Source: Zoogloeaceae bacterium
GTDB taxonomy: Bacteria > Pseudomonadota > Gammaproteobacteria > Burkholderiales > Rhodocyclaceae
NCBI GenBank assembly: GCA_015657735.1
Contig: SSSX01000530.1
Coordinates: 1 to 5,521, forward strand
Reading direction: 5' to 3'
Length of the DNA stretch: 5,521 nt
Every line of letters begins with the position of its first letter. The first letter of the stretch is position 1. This document shows positions 1 through 5,521 of this stretch, in pieces. The notes below the pieces were generated by a model. It saw nothing but the letters and a program-made list of their open reading frames with translations. It made no database searches and was not told the origin of the DNA. The translations under genes were made by a program, and so were the position numbers.

Positions 1-1153
1 CCACGCGCGGGCGCACACCGCGGCCTTCGCGGCGCTGCTGAAGGACGTCGACCCGGCGGCCGTCACCTCCCGCGCGGCGCTGGCGGCGCTGCCGGTGATC
101 CGCAAGTCCGAACTGCTCGAACTGCAGAAGGCCGCGCGGCCGTTCGGCGGCTTCGCGGCGGTGAAGTGGGGCGCCGGCTGCGCCCGCGTCTTCGCCTCGC
201 CGGGGCCGCTCTACGAGCCGGAAGGCGCGCGCAAGGATTACTGGCGGCTGGCGCGGGCTTTCTACGCGGCGGGCTTCCGCGCCGGCGACCTGGTGCACAA
301 CACCTTTTCCTACCACTTCACGCCGGCCGGCTCGATGATGGAGACGGCGGCCCATGCGCTCGGCTGCACGGTCTTTCCGGCGGGAGTCGGGCAGACCGAA
401 CAGCAGGTCGCGGCGATGGCCGACCTGCGGCCCGACGCCTACGCCGGCACGCCGTCGTTCCTGCGCATCATTCTCGACAAGGCCGAAGAGCTCGGCGTGA
501 AGCTCGATTGCCTGAAAAAAGCGTTTGTTTCCGGCGAAGCCTTTCCACCCAGCCAGCGCGACGCCCTGGCCGCCCGCGGCATCCAGGCCTATCAGGCCTA
601 CGCGACCGCCGATATCGGCCTGATCGCCTTCGAGACGCCGGCGCGCGAAGGGCTGGTGGTGGACGAGGACGTGCTGCTCGAGATCGTCCGTCCGGGCACC
701 GGCGACCCGGTGCCGGCCGGGGAAGTCGGCGAAGTGGTGGTCACCAGCTTCAATCCGGATTACCCGCTGATCCGCTTCGGCACCGGCGACCTGTCGGCGC
801 TTCTGCCCGGCGCCTCGCCCTGCGGTCGCACCAATGTGCGCATCAAGGGCTGGCTCGGCCGCGCCGACCAGACGACCAAGGTGAAGGGCATGTTCGTCCA
901 TCCGGGGCAGGTCGCCGCGGTGCTCAAGCGCCACCCCGAAGTCGGACGTGGCCGGCTGGTGGTGGACAACCCCGATCTGAACGATCGCATGACCCTGCAC
1001 TGCGAGGTCGATGCGCCGCCGGCCGGGCTCGCCGAGGCCATCGCCGCCTCGATCCGCGAACTCACCAAGCTGCGCGGCGAGGTGTGCCTGTGCGCCGCCG
1101 GCAGCCTCGCCAACGACGGCAAGGTGATCGACGACCTGCGCAAGTACGAATAG
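1..1153 (+). CDS. Phenylacetate-CoA ligase-family (adenylate-forming) protein, 5' end missing
   Basis: The reading frame is open from the left edge (first full codon at base 2) to TAG at 1151-1153, giving 383 residues. The true start lies upstream; family members are usually a little over 400 residues, so only a short N-terminal part is missing. The family activates a carboxylic acid with ATP to an acyl-adenylate and then to the CoA thioester, in the cytoplasm. Numbering from base 2, I see the LPVxRKSEL lead-in (about 30-37), SPGPLYEPEG (66-75), NTFSYHFTPAG (100-110), AGTPSFL (148-154), VSGEAFPPSQRD (176-187), YATADIG (200-206), GEVGEVVVTSFNPDYPLIRF (240-259) followed by GTGD, the hinge block GRADQTTKVKGMFVHPGQV (286-304), and a C-terminal NDGKVIDDLR whose Lys would be the A10 lysine. 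The usual Ser/Thr/Gly-rich P-loop (SSGTTGxP type) is not recognisable; SPGPLYEPEG occupies its place. From memory, this subfamily often sits beside branched-chain amino acid-type (liv) ABC transporter genes, which could lie to the left. The substrate cannot be told; an aryl- or acyl-carboxylate is likely. The GTG at 95 is internal and not a real start. Confidence 0.9.
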   Translation, partial: HARAHTAAFAALLKDVDPAAVTSRAALAALPVIRKSELLELQKAARPFGGFAAVKWGAGCARVFASPGPLYEPEGARKDYWRLARAFYAAGFRAGDLVHNTFSYHFTPAGSMMETAAHALGCTVFPAGVGQTEQQVAAMADLRPDAYAGTPSFLRIILDKAEELGVKLDCLKKAFVSGEAFPPSQRDALAARGIQAYQAYATADIGLIAFETPAREGLVVDEDVLLEIVRPGTGDPVPAGEVGEVVVTSFNPDYPLIRFGTGDLSALLPGASPCGRTNVRIKGWLGRADQTTKVKGMFVHPGQVAAVLKRHPEVGRGRLVVDNPDLNDRMTLHCEVDAPPAGLAEAIAASIRELTKLRGEVCLCAAGSLANDGKVIDDLRKYE

Positions 1154-1228
1154 TCCGGCCCCGTCGCCGGCCGCGCTGCGGCACACTGGCGGCATGGTGC
1201 CGGCCGTCCTTTCCCCTCCGCCTGCGTG

Positions 1229-2134
1229 ATGCAGAGCTTCCTGCTCCTGTTGCCGGACTTCGCGCTGATTGCCGTCGGCGCGTTGCTGCGGCGCTTTTTC
1301 GGGCTCGGCGAGGGCTTTTGGCCGGGCGTCGAAAAGCTGGTCTATTTCGTGCTGTTTCCGGCGCTGCTCTTTCAGGCCCTGGCCCGCTCGTCGGTCGATG
1401 TCGGCGCGATGGGGCCGCTGCTGGCGGTGGGCTTGCTGACGATGGCCGGCGGCCTGCTGCTCGGCCTGGCCGGCCGGCGTCTGATCGGGCTCGATGCGAT
1501 CGCCTTCGCGTCGCGGCTGCAGTGCGCCTATCGCTTCAATACCTACATCGGCATCGCGGTGGCCGGCAAGCTGGCCGGCGCCGCCGGGGTGGCGACGATG
1601 GGGGCCCTGTGCGGCGCGATGGTGCCCTTCGCCAACATGGCGGCGGTGGCGATGCTGGCGCGGCACGGGCAGGGGCGGCTGGGGCGGGAGCTGGCGCGCA
1701 ATCCGCTGATCCTGGCGACGCTGGCCGGACTGGCTTTCAATTTTTCCGGCGCCCAGCTGCCGGCGCCGCTGTTCCCGTTTCTGCAGCGTCTCGCCGACGC
1801 GGCGGTGACTCTCGGCCTGCTGGCGGTGGGCGCCGCGCTGCGGGCCGGCGCGCGCGAGGGCGGGCGCCTCGGCACGGTCTACCTGTGCGCGGTCAAGCTG
1901 GTCGCGCTGCCGGCGCTGGCGTGGGGGCTGGCGCGGTGGTTCGGGCTGGCCGGCGTGGCGTTTGAAATGGCGGTGGTCTTCGCCGCGCTGCCAACGGCGT
2001 CGTCGGCCTACATTCTGGCGATGCGGATGGGCGGCGATGGCGCCGGAGTGGCCCGGCTGATCTCGGCGACGACGGTGGCGGCGGCGGCCACGCTGACGGC
2101 CTGGCTGGCCGCGCTCGGCGCCGTGCGGGTCTGA
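1229..2134 (+). CDS. AEC-family (auxin efflux carrier-like) transporter
   Basis: This 301-residue protein is made mostly of hydrophobic segments and is full length for the AEC / Mem_trans (PF03547) family of inner-membrane permeases. Characterised bacterial members move small carboxylates such as malate or malonate, but substrates are mostly unknown. Visible family features are an N-terminal membrane segment followed by LVYFVLFPALLFQAL (37-51), CAYRFNTYIGIAVAGKLAG (99-117), a mid-protein RNPLILATLAGLAFNF (157-172) that begins the second half, LGLLAVGAAL (195-204), and PTASSAYILAMRMGGD (255-270), a typical AEC signature. About ten membrane segments are expected from the family. I chose ATG at 1229; the GTG just before it at 1226 is in frame and would add one residue. 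No Shine-Dalgarno sequence is visible; the bases before the start are pyrimidine-rich (ctttcccctcc). It begins 75 bases after the ligase stop, on the same strand, so co-transcription is possible but not certain. The substrate is unassigned. Confidence 0.9.
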   Translation: MQSFLLLLPDFALIAVGALLRRFFGLGEGFWPGVEKLVYFVLFPALLFQALARSSVDVGAMGPLLAVGLLTMAGGLLLGLAGRRLIGLDAIAFASRLQCAYRFNTYIGIAVAGKLAGAAGVATMGALCGAMVPFANMAAVAMLARHGQGRLGRELARNPLILATLAGLAFNFSGAQLPAPLFPFLQRLADAAVTLGLLAVGAALRAGAREGGRLGTVYLCAVKLVALPALAWGLARWFGLAGVAFEMAVVFAALPTASSAYILAMRMGGDGAGVARLISATTVAAAATLTAWLAALGAVRV

Positions 2135-2136
2135 GG

Positions 2137-2184
2137 CGCCCGGAACGGGCGGTGGCGCGGATGGCCCCGGCGGGCGCCGGGGCC
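2137..2184. terminator. Two stem-loops in the convergent gap (possible bidirectional terminator)
   Basis: Two perfect GC-rich inverted repeats lie between the AEC stop (2134) and the PhaM-like stop (2191), which face each other. The first has a 6-bp stem, CGCCCG at 2137-2142 with CGGGCG at 2146-2151, and a GAA loop. The second has a 9-bp stem, GGCCCCGGC at 2163-2171 with GCCGGGGCC at 2176-2184, and a GGGC loop. Neither is followed by a U-run on either strand, so a classical intrinsic terminator is not shown. Position and strength suggest transcription stopping or 3'-end protection for the two converging transcripts. Confidence 0.45.
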
Positions 2185-2190
2185 GCAGGC

Positions 2191-2598
2191 TTACTTGCTG
2201 TCCTTGGCCTTGGGCTTGGCGGGAGCAGCGGCCGGCGCCGGGGTAGCGGCCTTGGCCTGCCCGGTGGCGTTCTGCATCAGCGTGGTCCACGGCCACATGC
2301 CGTTGGTGAAGGGGTTGGCCTGGGTGCTGTCGGGGCTGCCGCCTTCGGCCGCGACCTTGCTCATGGCCTGCATCGCGGCGATCGTGGCGCGCTGCATCTC
2401 GAGGCCCTGGGTGGCCATCTGCAGCGAGCTGAGGTTCATCTTGAGCCAGTTCTCGACGGCCTTCATGTCGGCGATGCGCTTGTCGAGTTCGTCCACGTCG
2501 AGGGTCGGCGTGACCATGCCGGGAAGGCTGAAACCCATCTTGCTCCACATGCTGCGCATGAATTCGAGTGGATCCTGGGCCTTGTTTTCGGTGCTCAT
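2191..2598 (-). CDS. phaM: PhaM-like polyhydroxyalkanoate granule-associated regulatory protein
   Basis: This is a small cytoplasmic protein of 135 residues. The N-terminal block DPLEFMRSMW (9-18), followed by SLPGMVTPTLDVDELDKRIA (24-43) and KAVENWLKMNLSSLQMATQG (46-65), then LEMQRATIAAMQAM (66-79), matches my recollection of the PhaM family of betaproteobacteria. Characterised PhaM (Ralstonia eutropha) binds PHB synthase and DNA and links storage granules to the nucleoid. The middle (about 32-82) should be an amphipathic helix or coiled coil. The C-terminal tail (114-135) is rich in Ala, Pro and Lys (PAPAAAPAKPKAKDSK), resembling the basic PAKKA-type DNA-binding tail of PhaM but much shorter; the Ralstonia protein as a whole is also clearly longer. 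The start ATG at 2596-2598 is supported by a strong purine-rich ribosome binding site. It lies 64 bases after the kinase gene and its function looks unrelated. The assignment is from motif memory; a generic phasin-like protein is the alternative. Confidence 0.75.
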   Translation of the reverse strand: MSTENKAQDPLEFMRSMWSKMGFSLPGMVTPTLDVDELDKRIADMKAVENWLKMNLSSLQMATQGLEMQRATIAAMQAMSKVAAEGGSPDSTQANPFTNGMWPWTTLMQNATGQAKAATPAPAAAPAKPKAKDSK

Positions 2599-2602
2599 CG
2601 CT

Positions 2603-2610
2603 CTCCCCTT
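2603..2610 (-). promoter_or_regulatory. Strong ribosome binding site of the PhaM-like gene
   Basis: Read on the minus strand the bases are AAGGGGAG, followed by AGCG and then ATG. The spacing is close to ideal. This is the clearest Shine-Dalgarno sequence in the window and fixes the start of the PhaM-like protein at the ATG whose first base is 2598. Confidence 0.7.
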
Positions 2611-2640
2611 GTGTGGTTATCGAATTAATTGTCCATCTTA
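2611..2640 (-). promoter_or_regulatory. AT-rich upstream patch, candidate promoter region of the PhaM-like gene
   Basis: The 64-base gap between the kinase stop and the PhaM-like start holds the most AT-rich stretch in the window, including the palindrome AATTAATT at 2623-2630. On the minus strand a TGGACA (-35-like, 2635 to 2630) and a GATAAC (-10-like, 2621 to 2616) can be picked out, but they are only 8 bases apart, too close for a normal sigma-70 pair. A promoter here is plausible from composition and position; its exact elements are not resolved. Confidence 0.3.
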
Positions 2641-2662
2641 ACCGAAGCCTTGCCAGCCTGCA

Positions 2663-4540
2663 TCAGCCTTGGGTTTTGCGCTGCAGCAGGGCGCGCAGCT
2701 TGGCGGGCCGCACGGGTTTGTGGAGCAGCGGAATGTCGGCCTGCTGGACGGTGCCGGCGGTGGCCGTCGAGGTGTCGCCGCTGAGGATCACGGCGGGGAT
2801 CGGCCGGCCGAAGCGCTGGCGCAGCTGACGGATGATCTCGAGGCCGTCGGTGGTGCCGGCGATCTGGTAGTCGCTGAGGATGATGTCCGGCGGGGTGCCG
2901 GCGGCCTCGAGGGCGGCGAGGATGGCGGACTGGCTGTCGGCGGCAGTGACCTGGCAGCCCCACGATTCGAGCAGCCCGACGGTGCCGGCGAGGGCCAGTT
3001 CGTCGTCGTCCACCAGCGCCACGTGCAACCCGTTGAGGGCCTGGCCGGGGGTCGGGTGGCCGCCCTCGACGGCGACGCCGGGCGCGGCGGCCGGCAGTTC
3101 GACCGCGAACAGCGCGCCCTGGCCGGGGGCCGAGTGCAGGAACAGCGGGTGGTCGAGCAGGTCGGTCAGGCGGCGCACGATGGCCAGGCCGAGACCGAGG
3201 CCCTTGGCCCGGTTGCGTTCCGGGTTATCGAGCTGGACGAATTCCTGGAAGATCGCCTCCTGCTCTTCGGCGGCGATGCCGGGGCCGTTGTCGCGGACCT
3301 CGATGCGCACCCGCCGGCCGCGCTTGCGGCAGGCCAGCAGGATGGTGCCGCCGGGGGCGTAGCGCAGCGCGTTGCTGATCAGGTTGTGGAGGATGCGTTC
3401 GAGCAGCAGCGGATCGCTCTCGACCCACAGGCTGGTGGGACGCAGGCGCAGGCGCTGGCCGCGCAGATCGGCTTCGCGGCGGTAATCGACGTCGATGCGT
3501 TCGAGCAGCGGTTGCAGCGGGAAGGGCTTGATCTGGCGGTCGAGTACGCCGACGTCGAGGCGCGAGATGTCGAGCAGGCTGTCGAGCAGGTTTTCCATCG
3601 TCTCGGCGGAGACAGCGATCTGTTCGACGAGGCGGCGCGTGTCTGGCGCGTGGGGCTGCTGGCCGAGCTCGGCGACGAACAGGCCGAGGGCGTGCATCGG
3701 CTGGCGCAGGTCGTGGCTGGCGGCGGCGAGGAAGCGGGTCTTGGCGCGGTTGCCGCGTTCGGCTTCGTCCTTCTTGGCGAGGAGTTCGCGGGTGGCGGCG
3801 TCGATCTGGCGCTGGAGGTCTTCGCGCGAGGCGTTGAGCTTGTTGGCCATGTCGTTGACGCCGGCGGCGAGGGTGCGCAGGCTGCGGCCGCCTTCGAGCG
3901 GCACGCGGGCCGACAGGTCGCCCTGGGCGAAGCGGCTCACCGTCGAGGCGATGCGCCGGATCGGGTCGGAGATGCCGCGGCTCATGCGCAGCGCCAGCCC
4001 GACGCTGGCGATCAACACCGCGACGACCATCAGGAAGGCATTCCACAGCAGGCGGCGTTCTTCGGCGCGCAGCGAGTCGCGGCTCATCTCGACGACGACT
4101 TCGCCGCGCGGGGCGGAGTGGGGCGGCATGCCCGCGCCGCCTTCGAGGAGCGGATCCTCGATGTTGACGCCGACACCGGTGACCGGCTCGCGGAAGCGCA
4201 GCGCGGCGCCGGCACTTCGCCCGGCCGGGCTGTCGGACGAGGCGCTTTCGGCGAGCACGTCGCGGTGCGGGCCGATGACCATCACGCGGACCACGTCCGG
4301 CTCGGCGACGATGGCGTTGCTGAGTTTGCGCAGGCTTTCGAGGTTGCCCGAGAAGACGCCGTATTCGCTGGCGGCGGCGAGCTGGCGGGCGAGGGCCTTG
4401 CCGCGCTGGATGTGGACTTCTTCGAGGTCCGAGAGGCGCGACGAGGTGAAGTAGCCGATCAGCACCGAGGCCATCGCCATCGTCGGCAGCACGGCGATCA
4501 GGATCGTCCGGGCGTGAATGTCGAGACGGCTGCCGATCAT
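2663..4540 (-). CDS. Membrane-bound hybrid sensor histidine kinase with C-terminal receiver domain
   Basis: This 625-residue inner-membrane signalling kinase has the following order: short cytoplasmic start, membrane segment 1 (about 12-31), periplasmic sensor region (about 32-163, no family recognised), membrane segment 2 (about 164-186), HAMP linker (about 187-240), a coiled stretch (240-265), the phosphoacceptor helix domain with SHDLRQPMHALGLF (275-288; His276 would be phosphorylated), the ATP-binding domain and a receiver. The ATPase carries the N box HNLISNALRY (385-394), the G1 box DNGPGI (417-422), an F box (FQEF, 431-434) and the G2 box GLGLGL (447-452). The receiver (about 505-620) has acidic residues at 511-513, phosphoacceptor Asp557 in LSDYQ, Ser587 and Lys608, so it looks fully active. 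The start ATG overlaps the stop of the upstream binding-protein gene as ATGA, and a GAGGG ribosome binding sequence lies 6 bases before it (4547-4551). The signal sensed is unknown; the coupled binding protein is the obvious candidate sensor partner. No separate response regulator is in the window. Confidence 0.93.
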   Translation of the reverse strand: MIGSRLDIHARTILIAVLPTMAMASVLIGYFTSSRLSDLEEVHIQRGKALARQLAAASEYGVFSGNLESLRKLSNAIVAEPDVVRVMVIGPHRDVLAESASSDSPAGRSAGAALRFREPVTGVGVNIEDPLLEGGAGMPPHSAPRGEVVVEMSRDSLRAEERRLLWNAFLMVVAVLIASVGLALRMSRGISDPIRRIASTVSRFAQGDLSARVPLEGGRSLRTLAAGVNDMANKLNASREDLQRQIDAATRELLAKKDEAERGNRAKTRFLAAASHDLRQPMHALGLFVAELGQQPHAPDTRRLVEQIAVSAETMENLLDSLLDISRLDVGVLDRQIKPFPLQPLLERIDVDYRREADLRGQRLRLRPTSLWVESDPLLLERILHNLISNALRYAPGGTILLACRKRGRRVRIEVRDNGPGIAAEEQEAIFQEFVQLDNPERNRAKGLGLGLAIVRRLTDLLDHPLFLHSAPGQGALFAVELPAAAPGVAVEGGHPTPGQALNGLHVALVDDDELALAGTVGLLESWGCQVTAADSQSAILAALEAAGTPPDIILSDYQIAGTTDGLEIIRQLRQRFGRPIPAVILSGDTSTATAGTVQQADIPLLHKPVRPAKLRALLQRKTQG

Positions 4541-5463
4541 GGCTGACCCTCGGTGCGCTCGAGGCGTTCGCGCAGCACGCTGGCGTCGTCGAGGTTGATG
4601 CCCAGCGAGCGGGCGACGTAGGGATTGGTGCTGATGCGGAACTGGCGCGGCGCGGCGGGGGGCGGCAGGGTGCCGGTGGCGAGCCCGCTGCGCGCCGCCT
4701 CGCCGGCCTGCTGGCCGATCTGGGCCGGCGTGCTGTAGAGGGCGAACAGCGCGCCGGCCTTGACGTAGGCCGGCGAAAAGCCGACCACCGGCGAGCGGTG
4801 GTGGTAGGCGGTGAGCAGGATGTTGGAGATCGTGCGGTTGTTGTAGAGCGTGGCGTCGGGGACCGCCACCAGCACCGTCGGCTCGGCCAGCAGGCGCTGC
4901 AGGGCGGGGTAGAGGTCGCCCTCCTCGGTGGCGTGTTCGAGCACCGGGCGCAATCGTTTGTCGCGCGCGCTGGCCTGCAGGCGGGCGCCGAGCTCGCTGC
5001 TCTCGCGGCCGACCACCAGCCCGACCCGCGGCCAGTCGGGCAGCGCGATGCGCAGCAGCTCCATCTGGCGGGCGGCCGGCTGGTCGATGAACACCGCCGA
5101 CACCCGGCGCGTGTCCTCGCTGCGGATCGGCAGTTTTTCAAAGGCGCTGCGCGGCAGCAGCGTGTGCAGCACGAGGGTGCGCGGGGCGAGGCCGGCGACG
5201 GTCTGGGCGGCGCGGGTGCCCAGCGTGACGATCAGCGGGTGGGTGCCGAGGCTGGCGGCGTCTTCGGCGCGCAGCGGGACGAGGAGGCTGACCGGGCGGT
5301 GCCCGGCGCTGAGCAGTTCGGTGGCGAGGGCTTCGGCGGCTTCGCTGAAGGCGGCACTGTCTTCCGACATGACGAGCACCACCGTGGCGGCCAGCGCAGG
5401 CAGCGGCAGCCCGCCGGCAAGGGCAAGCAGAAGGCCGAGCAGGAGGCGCCGCGCCACACCCAT
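4537..5463 (-). CDS. Secreted ABC_sub_bind-family periplasmic binding protein, probable kinase partner
   Basis: This 308-residue protein has a clear Sec signal peptide: Arg-Arg at 5-6, a Leu/Ala-rich core (7-18) and LPALA|AT with cleavage likely after Ala25. The mature part resembles the ABC_sub_bind family (PF04392, periplasmic-binding-protein fold). Pointers are VVLVMSEDSAAFSEAAEAL (28-46), LIVTLGTRAAQTV (77-89), LRIALPDWPRVGLVVG (137-152), VPDATLYNNRTISNILLTAY (201-220), the HHRSPVVGFSPAYVKAGALF region (221-240), and a C-terminal QFRISTNPYVARSLGINL (274-291), typical of the family's last strand and helix. No ABC permease or ATPase gene is next to it. It starts 4 bases after the stop of the upstream outer-membrane gene, without a visible Shine-Dalgarno sequence, and its stop overlaps the kinase start. 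I infer that it detects a small ligand in the periplasm and reports to the kinase, though import with distant ABC parts cannot be excluded. The ligand is unknown. A GTG at codon 3 is an alternative start that would not change the signal peptide much. Confidence 0.87.
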   Translation of the reverse strand: MGVARRLLLGLLLALAGGLPLPALAATVVLVMSEDSAAFSEAAEALATELLSAGHRPVSLLVPLRAEDAASLGTHPLIVTLGTRAAQTVAGLAPRTLVLHTLLPRSAFEKLPIRSEDTRRVSAVFIDQPAARQMELLRIALPDWPRVGLVVGRESSELGARLQASARDKRLRPVLEHATEEGDLYPALQRLLAEPTVLVAVPDATLYNNRTISNILLTAYHHRSPVVGFSPAYVKAGALFALYSTPAQIGQQAGEAARSGLATGTLPPPAAPRQFRISTNPYVARSLGINLDDASVLRERLERTEGQP

Positions 5464-5467
5464 CGGT

Positions 5468-5521
5468 TCAGAGTTCGAGGGACAGCGAGCCGAAGATCCG
5501 GCTGCCCCACTGCGAGGTGCC
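5468..5521 (-). CDS. C-terminal end of an outer-membrane beta-barrel, probably a TonB-dependent receptor (partial)
   Basis: Reading leftward from the window edge gives 17 codons, GTSQWGSRIFGSLSLEL, then TGA (complement of 5468-5470). The last ten residues alternate polar and hydrophobic (I, F, L, L, L), as in the final beta-strand of an outer-membrane barrel; the last residue is Leu rather than the more usual Phe. TonB-dependent receptors commonly end with a Gly-containing strand of this kind. The very small gap to the binding-protein gene shows this is a real upstream gene of the same operon. The receptor family is inferred from this tail and from context only; another barrel protein or an unrelated protein remains possible. 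Confidence 0.5.
   Translation of the reverse strand, partial: GTSQWGSRIFGSLSLEL

Noticed and set aside
1179..1202. Inverted repeat CGGCAC/GTGCCG with a 12-base loop after the ligase gene, as a terminator
   Set aside because: The stem is only 6 bp with a long loop and no U-run. Such repeats arise easily at this base composition.
166..1965. A 599-codon open frame on the plus strand running across the ligase, the gap and the permease
   Set aside because: Its product is Arg/Gly/Ala-rich without motifs, and it lies out of frame with two recognisable genes. It is a composition artefact.
2152..2641. Plus-strand open frames opposite the PhaM-like gene
   Set aside because: The minus-strand frame has a strong ribosome binding site and recognisable family motifs. 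The plus-strand products have no motifs and begin inside the hairpin region or the end of the minus-strand gene.
2669..4546. A 625-codon open frame on the plus strand, antisense to the whole kinase gene
   Set aside because: It mirrors the kinase codon for codon in the opposite strand, and its product is low-complexity Gly/Ala/Asp/Glu/Val without any family motif. Strong G/C third-position bias keeps this antisense frame open. The minus-strand product has every histidine-kinase and receiver motif.
4784..4802. 7-bp perfect inverted repeat ACCACCG/CGGTGGT as an operator
   Set aside because: It lies inside the binding-protein coding region and is explained by the facing His-His-Arg and Val-Val-Gly codons. 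No promoter is near it.
3225..5141. A 638-codon open frame on the minus strand overlapping the kinase and binding-protein genes
   Set aside because: The translation is Arg/Pro/Ser/Ala-rich low complexity, in a shifted frame of two well-supported genes.
5232..5510. A minus-strand open frame crossing the barrel end and the binding-protein start
   Set aside because: It is out of frame with both, lacks a signal peptide or motifs, and would destroy the clear signal peptide of the binding protein.

Overview
This is a GC-rich window with strong G/C third-position bias. Its gene families (a PaaK-like ligase, a PhaM-type polyhydroxyalkanoate granule protein, and a TonB receptor / ABC_sub_bind / hybrid-kinase cluster) fit a betaproteobacterium best. 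Rhodocyclales relatives such as Azoarcus or Thauera are my best guess, but this is inferred from family content only and not from any database match.

Layout: the left third is read on the plus strand. It holds the 3' end of a phenylacetate-CoA ligase-family (adenylate-forming) gene, cut by the window edge, and then a complete AEC-family (auxin efflux carrier) permease about 75 bases downstream. The plus-strand block ends at 2134. A short convergent gap follows, containing two GC-rich stem-loops. The rest of the window is read on the minus strand. In transcription order (right to left) it holds the last 17 codons of a probable outer-membrane beta-barrel (likely a TonB-dependent receptor), a secreted ABC_sub_bind-family periplasmic binding protein, a membrane-bound hybrid histidine kinase with a C-terminal receiver domain, and a small PhaM-like granule protein with its own strong ribosome binding site.

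How the genes may work together: the barrel, binding protein and kinase are packed with a 4-base gap and then a 4-base ATGA overlap, so they are almost certainly co-transcribed and translationally coupled. No ABC permease or ATPase is visible. The simplest reading is that the binding protein is not an importer part but a periplasmic ligand detector for the kinase, possibly sensing what the outer-membrane receptor brings in. This is the most interesting system in the window. The kinase has all its catalytic residues but no separate response regulator within the window. The PhaM-like gene follows after 64 bases that include an AT-rich patch, and it may be a separate unit. The ligase/AEC pair could link carboxylate transport with CoA activation, but that rests on proximity alone. 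The window has no stretch over 300 bases without a gene. I saw no tRNA, rRNA, CRISPR array or insertion sequence.
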